Positions 1 to 15,130 are shown, numbered from the stretch's first letter. The stretch: DNA of 64,000 bases from Psettodes erumei (GCA_016785225.1 JAFBJZ010000901.1:1612001-1676000), one strand, 5' to 3'. Translations and numbers: made by a program. Notes: generated by a model not told the origin, from the sequence alone.

Positions 1-1668
1 ATTTGGGATCCCCTCCTCACTGCCAACCATCAAATGCTAGCTGAAGTAACATGACTGAACACAAACAGGAAGTCTGTGTCCCTGCCTGACTGACTGACTG
101 TTGGACAGGTTGTCAACCTGACTCCTCACCCATCCACCTAAATCTGCAACCCCCCAACCCACCACCCATCCCCAGCTGAAACGAGGACATCTAGCTGGTG
201 CACATAATGAGAGGAAGTGAGGCAGTGATGCATGAAAATGCTTAAAATGTCTAATTCATCTAATAGTCGGCCATCTCCTCCGCGCTCCGTGTCGACAGCC
301 ACCAAGGGGCTCAGTGTCATTTAGAGGTGAGAGCAGCATGAGCCAACCACAGCAAATATTACTTTTATTCAATGGATGTGATATGATTGACAGACACGAA
401 TTGCTTTGCCCGTGACCTTGGAGGACTGGTGCTCAGACTGCATTTTACATGGGTTTGGTATGAAACTGTGGCACTGCAGTCAAGCCGGGTGCACTTCCTT
501 GTTTGCCTCTGCTTTTGTATTTTCAGACTAAACGCAGTATGCTCACATACACACAGTGTAAGGAATACTGGCATCAATGACATTTTATATATCGTGTTAT
601 CAGGTATGATTTTTCTATATATTCTGTTCGGTGTATACAGTGATGATGATTTTCGATGCAACAACTATCTCTGATTTAATTTGTCATTAAATTGACTTGG
701 TTCATTGTAGTGTAAGATTAAAGATGGCTTAAACCATGGAAACCAGTTTGTAAAATTGACAAATGGAAAATCCTTTAAAACTGACATTTACCCCCCCAAA
801 TTCTTTTCTTAAACTCTTTGTCATTTTTTTATTGTGCAGATAACAAGCTAAGCTTTATAAAGTTGTACAAGTATTGATGAGCACATGATTTTTGGGTGAG
901 ATACATCTCTCTCTTTCTCTCTCTCTCTCTGTCTGTCTCCCACAAAGGAAAATCTAAGTCAATTTAAGTTATTGGATTTCTCACATACACAACAAGCTTG
1001 TGTTCGCCTGTTTCTCGACTTTGTGGCTGAGACCTGGTATCATCAAAAGTAAGCTACCCTGAGAGTAAGCCTATCTAGAAGTCAGCAATGTGTTTATTTC
1101 TTGAGCATGTATACATTTCAGCTGTAACATGAGATATGGAAAGGAGGTCCTGTGAGTTTTGATGAAAAGTTTGTATGCCCAGGCGGTGAAATGGGATGCA
1201 TGATGTGGGTGATACTGCTGTCTAGACGGATATTTAAATGTGACAACCTAAATGAGTCAGGGATTTCGGACATGTATGTTTAATGAATCTGAAATTGTCA
1301 AGAATCATTCTTCCTTTTTCCGTTTTAAAATATTGGCTTGCCCTGGTTCTCAACAACCTAAATGAATGTTTGCAGCTCATTCATGTATGTATTATATATT
1401 CATTTTAGACTCTAATGTGTGATCAGCACCTCTGGGGGCTATTTCTATTTCTCTGCTGGACAAAGCGGTGACAAGTGTCTAGATGTCCAGGGACAAATTT
1501 CTGTTTGTGCTCCTTCAATTCCTCTGAATCACAGCCATCTCTCCTCCTCACCCTTGCTGTCCTCTTTCTCCTCTCTTTCTTCCTCTCTCCTTATCTCCCA
1601 ACATAAAGACGGGATGCACACATAGGAATATATGCGTGTGATGCAATGAAAAACATATATCCTCAAGA

Positions 1669-1704
1669 GAGTATGTCCCAGTGGCCTCCCCACTGGGACA
1701 TACT

Positions 1705-1705
<1 letters not shown>
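1669..1705. repeat. perfect 16-bp inverted repeat, 5-nt loop
   Basis: GAGTATGTCCCAGTGG (1,669-1,684) and CCACTGGGACATACTC (1,690-1,705) are exact reverse complements separated by CCTCC. It would form a stable hairpin or cruciform. Confidence 0.95.

Positions 1706-1745
<40 letters not shown>
1706..1745. repeat. (GT)20 microsatellite next to a hairpin
   Basis: Begins at most two bases after the right arm of the perfect inverted repeat at 1,669-1,705. Confidence 0.96.
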
Positions 1746-1747
<2 letters not shown>

Positions 1748-2137
1748 CTGATGAGGTGAAAGTAATCTAAATGGTGTTCTGAACGGCAGAGGTGGAACAC
1801 ATACACATACACACTGGAAAATCGTATCATCACATCCCCATTTTGGCATATGGGCTTTTCCATTGAACGCCATTGCTCCAAAGGGGAAGAAAATACTGAA
1901 AATGAGTTGAACCTCCACTGAGATGTCGGGTCACAGCCTTTCTTTGCAATTTTCCATCCCCTTTCTCTCTGGGGTCAGTAATTGAGCGTCAGAAATTGGG
2001 GAAATTGTCACAAGTCAACATAAAGTCAAAAAACAGCTTTATTTTCTCATTTATGAACAGGGAAATCGCCAACTGGGAACAGATGAGAGGGCCAGAAGGT
2101 GGATTTATATCTTTCCATGTTTGCTCAAAACACAAAA

Positions 2138-2140
<3 letters not shown>

Positions 2141-2177
<37 letters not shown>
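2141..2177. repeat. (GT)18 microsatellite
   Basis: Uninterrupted GT run. Confidence 0.96.
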
Positions 2178-2181
<4 letters not shown>

Positions 2182-5089
2182 CAGGCTGGCAATCTTTCAG
2201 TGGCAGTAATTTCCCCTGTCATATATGGTTGTGTTAGTAAAGATGCTCTCACTGGTCCCTGAGCTGGTTTCCAAATGTAGAGCAAAGCATCTCCTGACAC
2301 ACTACTACAGCTTGGCAGTCAAATGCAACTTGTTTTCATCTTCAAGGACAAGGTGACCCCTCACGATTGACACTAAAAAAGGGGAAAATTGAGAGCATCT
2401 GATCTTCTGGGGATATTAAACGAGATAAATATGCATCGGCCCATCAGCATAGCAACAAAGAGTTGTTTGATGTTGAATGTGTGAAAACCTGCAGTTTGCA
2501 GTGACACTGAAGGAAAGTTTGGTCGAGGCTGTATGGCAGTACACAGCGACTTGAAAGTAGCAGCCTTAATAAAAACATGTTCTTTGTGGCACTGTGTTTG
2601 CATGTCCTGTGGAAAAAATTTAGTATGAAATGAGTTTATATAAGTGATTTGTGTTATTTGTCCCATGAATTTAGTAGTTTTCACATGATTTTTTTTTTTT
2701 TTCCAGAAAAGACCTGAACTGGAAGGTCAGGGGTGAGCTGGTATGGACTGACCCAGCATCAAACTATTTTTCATACCAAAATCAAAAGATAAAGGTCTGA
2801 AAGTAGATTTATAATGTACTTTGAATCTTGAGCAAAAAGATGTATTTTGAGATTCACCATTTTCACTTATCCCTTTTCAGAGGAACAATTTCATTTTGTT
2901 TTATCCATCCCTGGACTTGCTGATGTATTCATAGAAAACAATAAGTGTTCTTCCACATGCATACAATTTGAACCTTTGCAATTTCTTTCCTCTGGCTTTG
3001 CAGTATCTACAGAAATGTAATCGGTGTGTCTGTATTAAAATTCATGAGGACAGATAAGAAGGGACTTTCATTAGTGTCGGATTCTCAAGCCAGTAGTTTA
3101 GAGGAAAGTAAAAGCCAAAACACTTCCAGCAGCACTTTCTAAGATCCCATGTGAGGTCAGAAAAGTGAGGGGGGTTTAGGTCTCCAAAGACAAGATTCAC
3201 TTGATTACATTTGTTGTGTATATAGTAGTTTTGGCATACAAAAAGTGAACACACTGTTCACAACATTTGAGTTTCCAGGCTTCCACAATCAGTGCAGAGA
3301 GCAACAACATGAAAACATCGACAAATATCAGCTTGGACGAATGACTTAAAACACAAAGGCAATGACATTTGACTTACAACTTTGTAAAGTTTTTTTACAC
3401 AGCTGGTTATACAACATACCTATCCACCACCCATTCAAATAACAGCCCTGAACTCCAGAACTATTTTGCACTATGTAGACACTTATAAAGCACAACATTC
3501 AACATTTGCCTCACAGCGGGCTAAGCACATACTGTGAACAACTTGAGCTTGTGATGGTAATTGGATACAAATGAGCTACACATTGCCACATGCTCATTAC
3601 CTATAGAGGCTGCAGTGACAGAATTTATATTTTTTTGGTCACAAACATAATGTTTTTTTCTCTTAAATGGAAAAAGAAGTAATGTACTTTTTTTTAATTC
3701 TGACCCTGCATTGTCCAACAGCAGAAATGTGAGGAGGGATAGTAGCCTGTGCTTGACACTTCTTCTTACTTCCATGAAAAGCTAATAAGGTGCAAGTGCC
3801 CGCAATCTTTTGTCAGCAGCCTGCACTTCTGGCACCAACACACCTACTGCTAATTAATAGAGAGGACAGGAGTGGAGTGCCATAGTTCTCTGATTTAAGC
3901 TTATGTCATGCTGTCACCAGAAATTTGTTTTGTGGCAGGGACTAGACTGTGACTGCAGGCTTCCTGACAAGGCTTGAGGCGTTTGGTTCCTAAGCACCAG
4001 CTGGTCACTTATTAGCTCTGGCATGCATTGGAAGTGCTATTGATGCTCAGCTAATGGAGAAAAACAGTCGCTACTCCCGACTCTATTTTCACAGTCAATA
4101 GCCAAAGCTGGCAGAGAGCAACAACCACAGGTGCTATTGCATTGGTCAAACTTCAAAATTTAAGTTGAATTATAAATTCAGAGTATCTAATTTAAAAGAA
4201 GGAAATCATCAAATTTTACATTTTTTCCATTATACATTTTATAATTATGTCTTACCAGGTGATGGCTGAGACAGTAATATCCTTGGAACTTTAAACTTCA
4301 CATCCAGAAAATAGTCAAGGTTCCAATTATACTAAGCATACACTATCTTGTTCAAAAGTTCCTCCATCAAGTATGGTAACAAGCTTTTGGCAATGACTGA
4401 AAGAATGACTTCACAGGGAAGCGAACAAGATGATATTTCTCCACAGGGTGGCTGGTCCAACTCACTACATCATAGAGTGAGTAAGCTCAGCGATTTGGGA
4501 GGACCGTGATGCCCCCTGGCATCCGATCCAATGGCGAACATATGGAGAGAGAAATAAGGGAAGATGCAACTCCCTGGTGGAGCTGGAGTTTTGAAGGAGG
4601 ACCTGGAAAAAGTTGCTTCGACAAAAAAGGCTCACACTTTTGCCACTGCATCTATGACAGCAATACAGAACTGAAAATGGAGTAATGGATTGATTGGCAG
4701 CTGAAGTTGTTACACAGATACATGCATCCAGTGGTACAATTCTGCAAAATGCCAGTCCAATATCATTGTGGTCCAGGTAACTGAATAAATAATAAAATTC
4801 ATTAAAAATGAAGTGTATCTCTTACTTATATTAACCATCATAGTATTAATGTACTTTTTGCTGCTAGCTCGGTACCACTGCTCCCCAGAGGGAGGCATTC
4901 TTAATCTGTTCAAATACATCAACTTTTGTCACTTGAGCCTCTGTCAGTCACTGGTTGAAAATGTAGCCCTCACCTCAACATCACTTGAGGCAATATTTGC
5001 TACAACTACTATAACATAACTGAATATACTATGAGCAAACTGCCAGTGGTCCATTCACATCATGCATAATAAGATAGAGGAATGTGTGG

Positions 5090-5445
5090 AAAACGACTCT
5101 AACTCTGCAGTATGGATTCTGACTAGGATAGCATATTGTGAATGAAAGGGGACCCAGAATAGACCCCTGTGGGACACCAAAAAGGAGAGGAACACAAGAG
5201 GGAGGTATCTTCAAGCAGAAGGGCCTGGTAGACAGATATGAGATGAACCTATCCAGAGCCACATCACCGATGCTAACTTTGTTTTTCAGACAGCTGATTA
5301 AGATGTGGTGTTCCACTGAGCTGGGCTGAGCTGAGGTCAAGGAGAACTGAAATGGAATACAGGGCCACATCAGCTGCAAGCAATAATTCATTGGCAACCT
5401 TGACCAGAGCAGTCTCATTGCTATACAGTGTGAAAGCCAGGTTAA
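5090..5445 (-). mobile_element. decayed L2/CR1-type LINE reverse-transcriptase fragment
   Basis: The minus strand encodes pieces of a non-LTR reverse transcriptase split over two frames: ETALVKVANELLLAADVALY and SISVLLDLSSAQ in one, then HHILISCLKN, ALDRFISYLSTRPFC and GVPQGSILGPLSF in another. These are the usual fingers/palm blocks of fish L2-like elements. The expected FDTVDH region is disrupted, one frameshift is present and the catalytic block is missing, so it is an inactive fragment. The clade assignment is tentative. Confidence 0.8.
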
Positions 5446-7955
5446 TTTGTTTCTAAAATTTGACTATTGATCATTGAATAAATCAGTTATGAGGATATGT
5501 TTTTGTTTGACTAAAATCAGCTTAGAGAGCCAGCATATTACTTAAAAAGAGGGCTCCAGAGTGGGCTTCTTAAATAGCCAGAAAGACAGATTCCACCATT
5601 TATAGTTACATTATAGAATTAAAGCAAGTTGTGTAAATCGAGCAGTTCTGGCAGGTGTTTAAAACTAGTTGGACATACTGAAATATGAAGTGACTGCTGT
5701 TAATTTTACCAGTCGTGAAACTTCCCACACACTTATCATCTTTCCATCCTCTAACTTGCTAATTCGTGTAGGATATGACCCTGCACCAATTCATTTCACT
5801 TTTGTTTGTTTTTTTCAAAAATAAGCATCTCCTATATCGCTTGATTCTGTGAATGACTTGGGTCAGAGGCTGTTGATTTTAAAATTTAGCCTTTTTGTTA
5901 AGATCAAATCAGTCTTTTTCTTACCCGGTCAGTCTGCTACCTCATATTCCAATTGTGGTTAATGAGCAATGTGCCACACCTGAACTATGTCATTCCCCTG
6001 CAGCACCACTGAGGACCCCCCCCCCCCCAAGCACACCCCCGCTGAGATGAAGAATGAGCACAACAATAGAGCAGAGGTCTCAGGTGTGTCTTGTGCTGTA
6101 GTGTCGGTGAAAAATGACACAGACGAATGGCAGGGAGGAAAACCGGGAATGTGTGTGTGAGGGAGAATATGTGAAAGATAAAAGAACGAGTGAGTTTATG
6201 TGCACAAGGAAAGAAAGACAGAGGTGGTGACAGCAGAAAGACAGCAGAGAAACCATCCTTCAAATCAAAAGACAGAGTCATATACAGTATGTGAACCGAG
6301 GTGTCAACCAGTGGTCCATAAAGCCAAAGTCAAAGTGAAGACAGTTATTATCTGTCAGTATCTCTGCGCTCCCCACCAGCTGGTCTTTCTTTGCTGTTTT
6401 CATCCATGTGTCAACTGAAGTTTTACATAGACCTTTTAACAAAATAAAATGCAAATCAGATAAATCTCTCTGAGTCTCTTTTAAGATCCTAGATTATTAT
6501 TGTTCTTCATTGTTAACTGCTGTTGGGATATAAAACCCCCCACCAAATCATCACTGGGTGAATCATGCCAAGTCTAGGTCATTATTAATTGAACAAATGC
6601 GTTGCCAGTGGCAGTGCAGTGTTTTTTGTTTCCTCCAACACTTCCTTGACTTTTTCCGTCTCTATTTTGCAACTGTCACTCTTTTTTTTACTGTTCTTTC
6701 AGGGTGTTTCTTTGCTGCCTCTGTCTCATCCCCTATTTATACCTCTCAATGCTGCTCTCTTTCCCTTCTGTCCCTTTTTCATAAAGGTTGACCTCTCTCT
6801 GTATTTCTTTCTCAATGGTTTGCCTTGCCGCCCCTGCCCCACTCTCTGTTCTTCCTCAACACCTTTCTCCTGTCTTTTTAAGTGTCCCACCCTCTCACCT
6901 CCCCACCTATGTGTGATAACAGCTGACTGCCAGTTGAACAGCTGTGCTCACCTGCTGGGTCGAAAACAAGGTGACAGCTTTGGCACCAATGAGAAGCAGC
7001 AGAAGAAAAGGGGGTCTCTCGGCATTTATAATGTGAGGAAATTGATCTCTTTGCTACTGCTTTTTTTTGCAAAATAAAGGCACTGTGCATGCAAAATATA
7101 TGCTGCTGTTCAGTGTACAGACAAATAGCATCGTCTTGGAGAGTACACTCTTACAGCACACAACACCAGATCCATGGGCTATACCAAATTTTCATTCTCA
7201 TTTCATCATTCAGGATTAGTTCTTCCCCATGCTTGCCACGTAACATTCATGTTACCATTCATCTGACTTGAACAAGAAATGCATTATGCGGTATGAGTGG
7301 TTTCAAATCTGTCTTCAGTAATTCTTTGTCCCCCTTTACATTTAATTGTCACTGTCTGCTTTCCATTGGTGTGAACTGTTGCTTTAATGGGGATAGAGGA
7401 AAAAAAATCTTTTTCCCAACTGTTGCCAAAAAGTAATTTTCGCCCCCCCGCTGTGAACTAGGACTTTCTACTTCAGCAGGGCCTCCCTCTGTCTCTGCCA
7501 CACTGACTGCTGTTTGATCAGGGCCTCGCCCGCCTACTTTGGCAGTGACAGGCATATTTCAATAATGCAGGTGGTACAGGGTGAGTAGGCACTGCAGGGG
7601 GTGGTGAACTGTGGGACTATGGTGATTGTGCACACAAGTGTGAGGAAATGTGTCACAGCATTTACAGTTTGGGTTTATTTTGCTAAAAAGGAAGTACAGA
7701 ACCTTCTTTTGTTAACTTAAGAAAACCACTACCCCTCAACAGCTCATTCTTCCCTGCATCCTTCACCACCACCCTCAAGAGGGTCGTAGATACTTTTAAT
7801 CAAAGCAGCAGTGCAACTGACTGACAGCACGTCCACCAATCTCATTTGTGACGAGGACTGATCTTTTAAGGTCAAGAAGTATCACAGTGCAACATACCCG
7901 CATGAAAAAGGGGTACACCCAAATGTGGTCATGCAGACACTCCCTATTCTCTCTC

Positions 7956-7990
<35 letters not shown>

Positions 7991-10900
7991 AGTTAAGGCC
8001 TGAGAAAGTTGAAAACCTGCTGTGTCTTTTCTCTTTTTTAAGGAATTGCACTGGCAATCAAATTATGCCAGGAGATATTTATGAACTAGTTACACTGATA
8101 TACTGTATCTTGAAAGATATAATTAATTTGAATTATTCAAGAAATTTGGATTAGCTTCCTTATGATAATAAACATGAAAACAGCTCCTGTGCTGTGCACG
8201 AGAAAGGTAGAGAGGATTTTTATTACTTAGAAATGGGAGCGGTAGATATGATTTTGGAAACTCTTATCTTGGTTTTAATCTCATATTTTAATTATTGCAG
8301 TGTTGTGTTGTTAGTCATCAGCACCTTACATTGTCATCTATTAAACTACTCTACCCTATCTGTGCAAAAAATAAAAGATTTTCTTACTGCTATGAAATCC
8401 AGTTGCTCCCAAAACGTGTGTACTAAAGCCATCTCATTCACAACAGAAGGTTCAGTCATCCTACAACACATGGCCACTTCATGACATCATACTTGGTCCC
8501 ACCACTATTTTTCTTTAACATCAGATGTAAGATCTCTCCCCATGTAGAACAGTGATTGCTCTTATCAGGTCCTGTGTACTGGTAAATAACTCTGTTCGAT
8601 TTATAACAAGACTCTCAGGTTCCTGCAATGCACCACAAACCTGACAATGTCTCAACCTTTCAAACTCAAGGTCATGGATTAATTTCCTTTTCCACGGCCC
8701 CGTGAACACTCTGGTATTTGCTTCATGGCTCCATCTTAAAGGGCTACAAAGATTTTTTTGGGCAGTGAGTGAGCAGAAACACATCTACACTATGTGTAAT
8801 CAGCAGGTGTCATCTAGAGATTTCTACAGTCTGGATCACTGCTTCAACCTTCTTCGGTACACTCTGGTCAAAACCATTAAATCTGTAGCCATACCAAATT
8901 ATGAACTGCTTGCAAATGTCACACACAAACAAAATATTGATTGCTTGGAAATGTCACATAAGACCTTACATCAGTAGACAAGAGAGCCAGTAAAGTGCAT
9001 AGAAGTTGCTTTAACTTATGATGTCTTATGCACCACAAAGCAGTGCATTGCATTTCTATATTTTGCTTAATGCTGGAGTTAGACAGATAAATCAGCAGCA
9101 CACCTGCTCATATAACCCTTTGAGAAACTGTATTTGTTGTAGGTCATTTGAAGTAAAGTTAAACCCATGAGGACTCAGCCTTAATACTCCTGAAAGTCAA
9201 GGTCACTTCCTGTCCACCAGTTCAAACAAAAGAGGTGCAGTAGGATCCAGCTTTGATTCACAAATGTCAGATCCTTGAGGAAGGAAAACACTTTGATGAA
9301 AACATTACAATAAAACAAGTGAGGGAAGGCGACTTGAATCAAACAAGGGCCGATACGAGCACCAAGATCATAGAGCAGAAGGTTAGAAAACAGACCACAG
9401 CTGCTAAAGAGGGTCAGGAAATCTTTGAAGGCTAGTGCTGAAGTGGCCTTAAGAAAAAGCAATGCTCAACTTACTCAGTGGTCAACAAGAAGCTATGTTT
9501 GCACTGTACAGGTCCAAGTTGAGAATCTGATGAAAAAACATTGTTGTTTTTTCTCCACTTAAATTGATTTTAAAAATGTTTGAATAGCAAATCGATTTCA
9601 TGCTGCACAGGACTTCTCATATTTGGCAATGCAGGGAATATGCACACACAACCACAACTTAAGTTTCCATAAACCTATAAACACACCTCTGCAGTTGTTG
9701 CATTTTTTTTCATGCACCAGCAAGAACAAAGACATACATACAAAACTCCCACAGGATGATTTAAAGTTCTCTAAATCTGCGTGTGTTTGCATTTTAATTA
9801 GTGAATCATTTCTTTTAGACCGGAACTTCATTTTTGAAAGCAAACATGGTTTGTATGTTCAGCTTGTTAATTATGAATTGAATAAAACTGGTCACAGCAT
9901 GAACTTGGCCAAAGTCATCAGAGGTCACCAGAAAACTACAGGACTGCCAACCAAAAAAAGCCACAAAATGCAGAATTTATAATAATCTTTCTAGTCAAGT
10001 GCCCCAGTAAGCCATGACAGTGAGAAAGTGAGCCAGGATGCACATTAGCTTCATCATTATTATGTTCACCTGCATGTCTTCTACTCTGTGTCAAACTGTC
10101 ACATGTACCAGGTTCTTTGAGGCCAAAGTGTTGACAAAGAAAACCAGAATCCAAGAAAATCCCTAAAATGTACTTTTTTAAAGTTGCTGTATGAGCACAA
10201 GGACAGTTTTCCTGGTTGAACAAAAAAAAATTCAAATCCATGTTCCACTCACATAGTTTTGCCATCGATAAGCACAGCTTCCTATTAATAACTGTTTATG
10301 CTGCCCTTTTAATAACTGAAAGAGAACTATTGCTGTAGGAAAAAAGAATGATGCTGAAAGGGTAGGAAAGAAATGAGAAACATCTAGAGAAGTGAGTTGG
10401 ATCACCAAGTCTATCAATCAGAAGTAGAGCACACGAGACATTAGATTGTGGAAAATTATATGTGCCCTTGGGCAAATCAACAGCTTTTGTCCGTCTGAAA
10501 GAAAATGACTGTTGCATTGAAATGACTCCAAATGGCTGAACACTATACACGGGTCACTGATAGGCTGTGTGTGTGTGTGTGTGTTGGTACAGAGAGACCT
10601 GTCCTAGCCACAGGCACAATGTCTCCATCCGATTAAACAGAGCAGGACAAAGTGATCATTCACCTCCAATTGCCCTTCCAAGGAGACTCTCTCTCACTCA
10701 CACACACACACACACACACACACAACAGACAGACAGATTACAGTTTGGAAAACGTCAACTCTTCAACATGTCAGCTGTTCAGTCATTTAGCCTGTAGGGC
10801 TGCTATAGGACTTGAATCAACATTAATCATAAAGCTACAGTGATACGCTATAGCATGTCACCTGCAGTGAGGAAGATAATCGCACTGAGACTACATTTGA

Positions 10901-13900
10901 ACCTGAGCATTATATATCCATATCAGCTTCAAGTGAGACTGCAAGTAGCATGTGGGCTGAAAGTGATTAGGGCTTGTAAAGTGATTCACAAATAATTTTG
11001 AAGTTGTAAGTCAAACTTTGCAAAACTGTAAATTAAATCTGCATGAGAGATTCAAGTTTGAATGAACAAATTATACCAGTGATAATGTAAAACAAAGACA
11101 ATGTGAAAAAAGAAGTGATTTTGTAAACATCTGTGTAAAGAGCAGACAAAGCATAAATCTGCTGTCCCAGAATGTGCACCTGTCACTGAAGTTACAAGCA
11201 CAAATTTAATCATTTCTCAAAATTGTTGTCAATTAATTTTTCTTAAAGGATCAATATTATTTAGACCTAAAGTCATAACATGACGTTATCAGTGCTACAA
11301 CTTGAGCTGTCTCACAGACACTCAAGTCAGATGCTGCTTTCTGAATCAAATTAAGGTGTTTGTCTTTTCTTGGCAAACAATATGGTCTTGGGAAAGAAGG
11401 AGTCGAACACGGACTGTGAGGGAGGATGAAGGGGAGAGAGGGGAGGAAGAGGTCAGGAGAACAAGGAAGAAGCTGATGAGGGGGAAATAGATTCGAGGGA
11501 CTGGTCGATCCATTTTGGTGGACAGCTTTGAGGTTCAGTGGGTACACAGACACATCAATCACAACAGTAATCTGGACCCACAGTCACTGCATACTAACTG
11601 ATGGCTGATTGACTGGTACACACACATCCATACACACAGGAGACGCAGTAGGCAGAACATAAGCAGATTCAAAGGCAGAAGGAAACAAATGCATTCGTAC
11701 CCAGTAGGAAAAAAAATACAGCTACATCCACCGTCTTGCTGGTTAAGGTATAAGCAGCACACTGAAGATGTCACAGTCTCCCTGCTAATGAGAGTCGACA
11801 CATTATTCCCTCCTCTGCAGCACTAAGGGAGGGAAGAGAGGCACCGTGCATCTTAACAACACAGGCCCGGTTTGGCTGAAAACATAATTCCATCCAAGTG
11901 AAGGGGAGCAGGTTTGAGTCAAATTAGATATACACACACCCGCACACACTTGAGATGTTCTACGCACAAACACATATACGCATCCTAACAGTCACTGTGT
12001 ATCGCTAGGAGGTCCAGTTAAAGCAGAGTGGTGGTGAAAACTAATGATAACACAGAAGCTGAAGTTTACTAGCTCCATTTTTGTGTGTGTGTGGTGGGGG
12101 GGCTTGCGCGTGAGCGTCTTCGTCTAAACGACATGAAAGCTGGTTTGAAAAACAAAGACAGGCTTGTTAGCTGAAACACTGCCTCCGGGTGCTGTAGTTA
12201 TTCATCAATCCAAAAATCTCACTCAAGTCATAACGTTTATTCAGCCTCAAAAGAGAGAGAGGGAAAGAGGCGGGTGCAGTTGAGCGACATGTATCAAAAA
12301 AACTGAACTTCAGAAAACGTTTCACTGTAGAAATCCCTTTTGTAATAGCTGAAATCTAACTGTCTAATCTATTGACGTGCTCTAATTTGGATTCACAGTA
12401 AAAGAAATTTTACTCTGATTCAAATCAAATAACATTTGAATGATCTGTTATCAACTCAGATTGATCATTCCCTGAGGCCCAAGTAAACATTAACATAGTC
12501 GTTATGTCTGACCAGCAGTCAAAAATGCAACAATATTGAGTTCACTATCATGGGAAACAGTGAAACCAGCAATTAATTACATTTGAGAAGTTGGTACCAG
12601 TGAATATTAGGCATTTTAAGAAATCCAAATAGTTGCCAATATGTGTTCTCTGAACTGACTAATCACTTAATTGACTAATCATTTCAGCTTCACCAAACAG
12701 TGTAGCCTCTGTACACCTGGGGAAATCAGGAAACAGCCACATATAAGCCTGGCTCAGTAGGGGCCCCAACAAGAAATCCTTGCACCAGGCCTTGAGGTAA
12801 ATAACAGGTGCATTTGTACTTAGTAAATGCATTTAGTTACATTCAACCACTGGAGAACAAATACACAAATGTAAACAGTTCTGTTTATATCCCCAAAGAG
12901 CCAGCGAGAAACCTCCACAGTCACATACCACAGCAAAACGGCCTCATCGTATGCCAGGAAATCAATTCGGCCCACAACAGTCTTAACACTAAAATGTTTC
13001 AAGTTGTGTTTCACCATAGTGTGAATCAACAGCATAAAAGCATCATAACACATACACCAAACAACGGCAAGAGGGAAAATATAAACTCAGCCACCTCAAG
13101 AGAACAACTTACAGCTGATGGTAATGACAGACAGCCAACAGATGCAGAAGGCATGAGACATACAATGCATTTAATCAGCAATAACTTAACTTCATATCTT
13201 AGGCACGCAAAGTGAACAAAGCCAAGACAGCAGGATGTTTGCACAAGCAAAGTACTTACAGTAACTGTGCAGTGGACACTTTATCTAAAGACCTAGGGGG
13301 CTTTATGATTGAGGAAAATTAGGAAATTAGATGCAGTTACAAGCTCGGACACAGTTGGGAATACTGCACAAGATTAGCAGATCATAGAGTTTACTGTACG
13401 GTACATGAGAGCCAGAAACTGAAGGGATTTTGAGTGAGGACACAGAGGATGAGCCAATTAAGGGGAGTATAATTTGCTTTAAAGCTGAGGTATGTTTTGA
13501 CATCCTTGATGTTTTTTCCTTTTTTGCAGGACAGCACAAGAATCAATTTGCTGACTTCAAAGAAATGGCCAAACTCTAAGAAAAAATAAAAAAAATCCAC
13601 CCAAAGCACGCTGAGCAGCCTGATGCCCAAGAAAAAAAAAGTTGTGGATCTTGCACGTTTCTTGAGAGCCAGGGAAGATTTGAAGGAGCTGAACTGTTTT
13701 TGCACAACATGACCTGTGTTTACCACGAGGGATAACACTGATGCAGTGTTGCCATGACGTACAACAGCCTCAAGTCTGACATCTGCTGCAGATTCTGCTT
13801 AACAGTAGAGGTGGCAGCCACAAATCACTCTGATTCTGATGCACATTTTCCCCTTGAGTGAGAAGCGAGGAGAAAATCTGAGGACACGTAACGCCGGTGG

Positions 13901-14944
13901 TCCCGAATCCAAACCGTGAACGCAGAACACCTCTCAGATTGCTCAGCTACTATCACTGCCCACTGTATTTTGAATTTAGATGCCACAAGTAAAGTCATAA
14001 AAATGAAATACAGGTTAATTTCAACTCTAACTTCATGTGAATAATAATGCATATGTCAAATAAGCTGTGGAATAGACCTTTAATCCTGTGCATTGGACTG
14101 GAAGGGTCTCCTACAGCGGAGTTAAATGAAGTGCAGGATCAAAGGCCTGGCTGCAGCTCAGAGGCACCAGAGGAGGTTAGACCTTCAGCACCCTCTCCTC
14201 TCCTCCTGCTTTTCTGCAGTTTGGTGTCTTTTTTTTTATCACCATCAGTCTCTCCTTTCACCCATGTCTCCCTAACTCTGTTGTGATCTCTCCATCTTTA
14301 ATCTGCACCACAATATTATGAGCTGCACTGAGATACCTCCATCCCTCTCTCTCTCTTTCTTTCTTCTGACATCTAGTTCAAAGGAGGGGCCTCCCACCAA
14401 GTACCCCCCATCACCTCTGTCATCCATCTCTCTGCAACCCTTCCCCAGTTTCCTCAGTGGGGGGTATTTAGGTTTTCCCTGTGACACTTCTTGGCCTCTC
14501 TTCTCTGCTCTTCATCTCTCACTCTCTTCCTCCTCTCTCCTTCACTCCAGACTATGTCCCCACTATGCGCCTAAGTCTAAAAGTGTTTTATGTGTGAAAC
14601 TAATGTGTATCAGTTGAAGACAACCTTTTGTCACCATTATCTGTCACTTTCAGTTTGCGACAGGAAATGAACAGTGGCCTCCTGCTGTTGAAGTCCAACG
14701 TTTCGTTGAAGCATCCATTTACCCTCGACCTCTTTGCTACGCAGACTTTATGGCTGTACAACTGTCACTCCTTCCTCTTCATCACATCAGAATCAGAAAT
14801 ATGACTGATGCTGTCTGGCACAATGGTTACAGGTCATTTTCATGTGAGGACATTTTTTTGAAAATCTCAGTTATCTGGTGTCAAAAATGTTGGTCTCTTG
14901 TGAACAGAGGGCCAGTACGCTTCAACAAAAGAGCTTGTTGTAAA

Positions 14945-14948
<4 letters not shown>

Positions 14949-15002
<54 letters not shown>
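14949..15002. repeat. (CA)27 microsatellite
   Basis: Uninterrupted CA run; makes a false His/Thr-rich open frame. Confidence 0.97.
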
Positions 15003-15004
<2 letters not shown>

Positions 15005-15128
15005 ATTTTTGCTATCCAAGAAGTAGTTCTTCAAGCACTCTTAAACACCCCTCATGCCTTTCTCATTCCCTGTCCCATCTCCTTCTCTCTGCCATTCTTT
15101 CCTTCATGCCACTTGTCAATCCACCTAT

Positions 15129-15130
<2 letters not shown>

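Larger units (their letters stand above)
1..5089. other. intergenic stretch without a recognisable gene
   Basis: Contains CT-rich repeat near 905-940, two GT microsatellites and the hairpin. No coding region or RNA gene supported. Confidence 0.55.
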
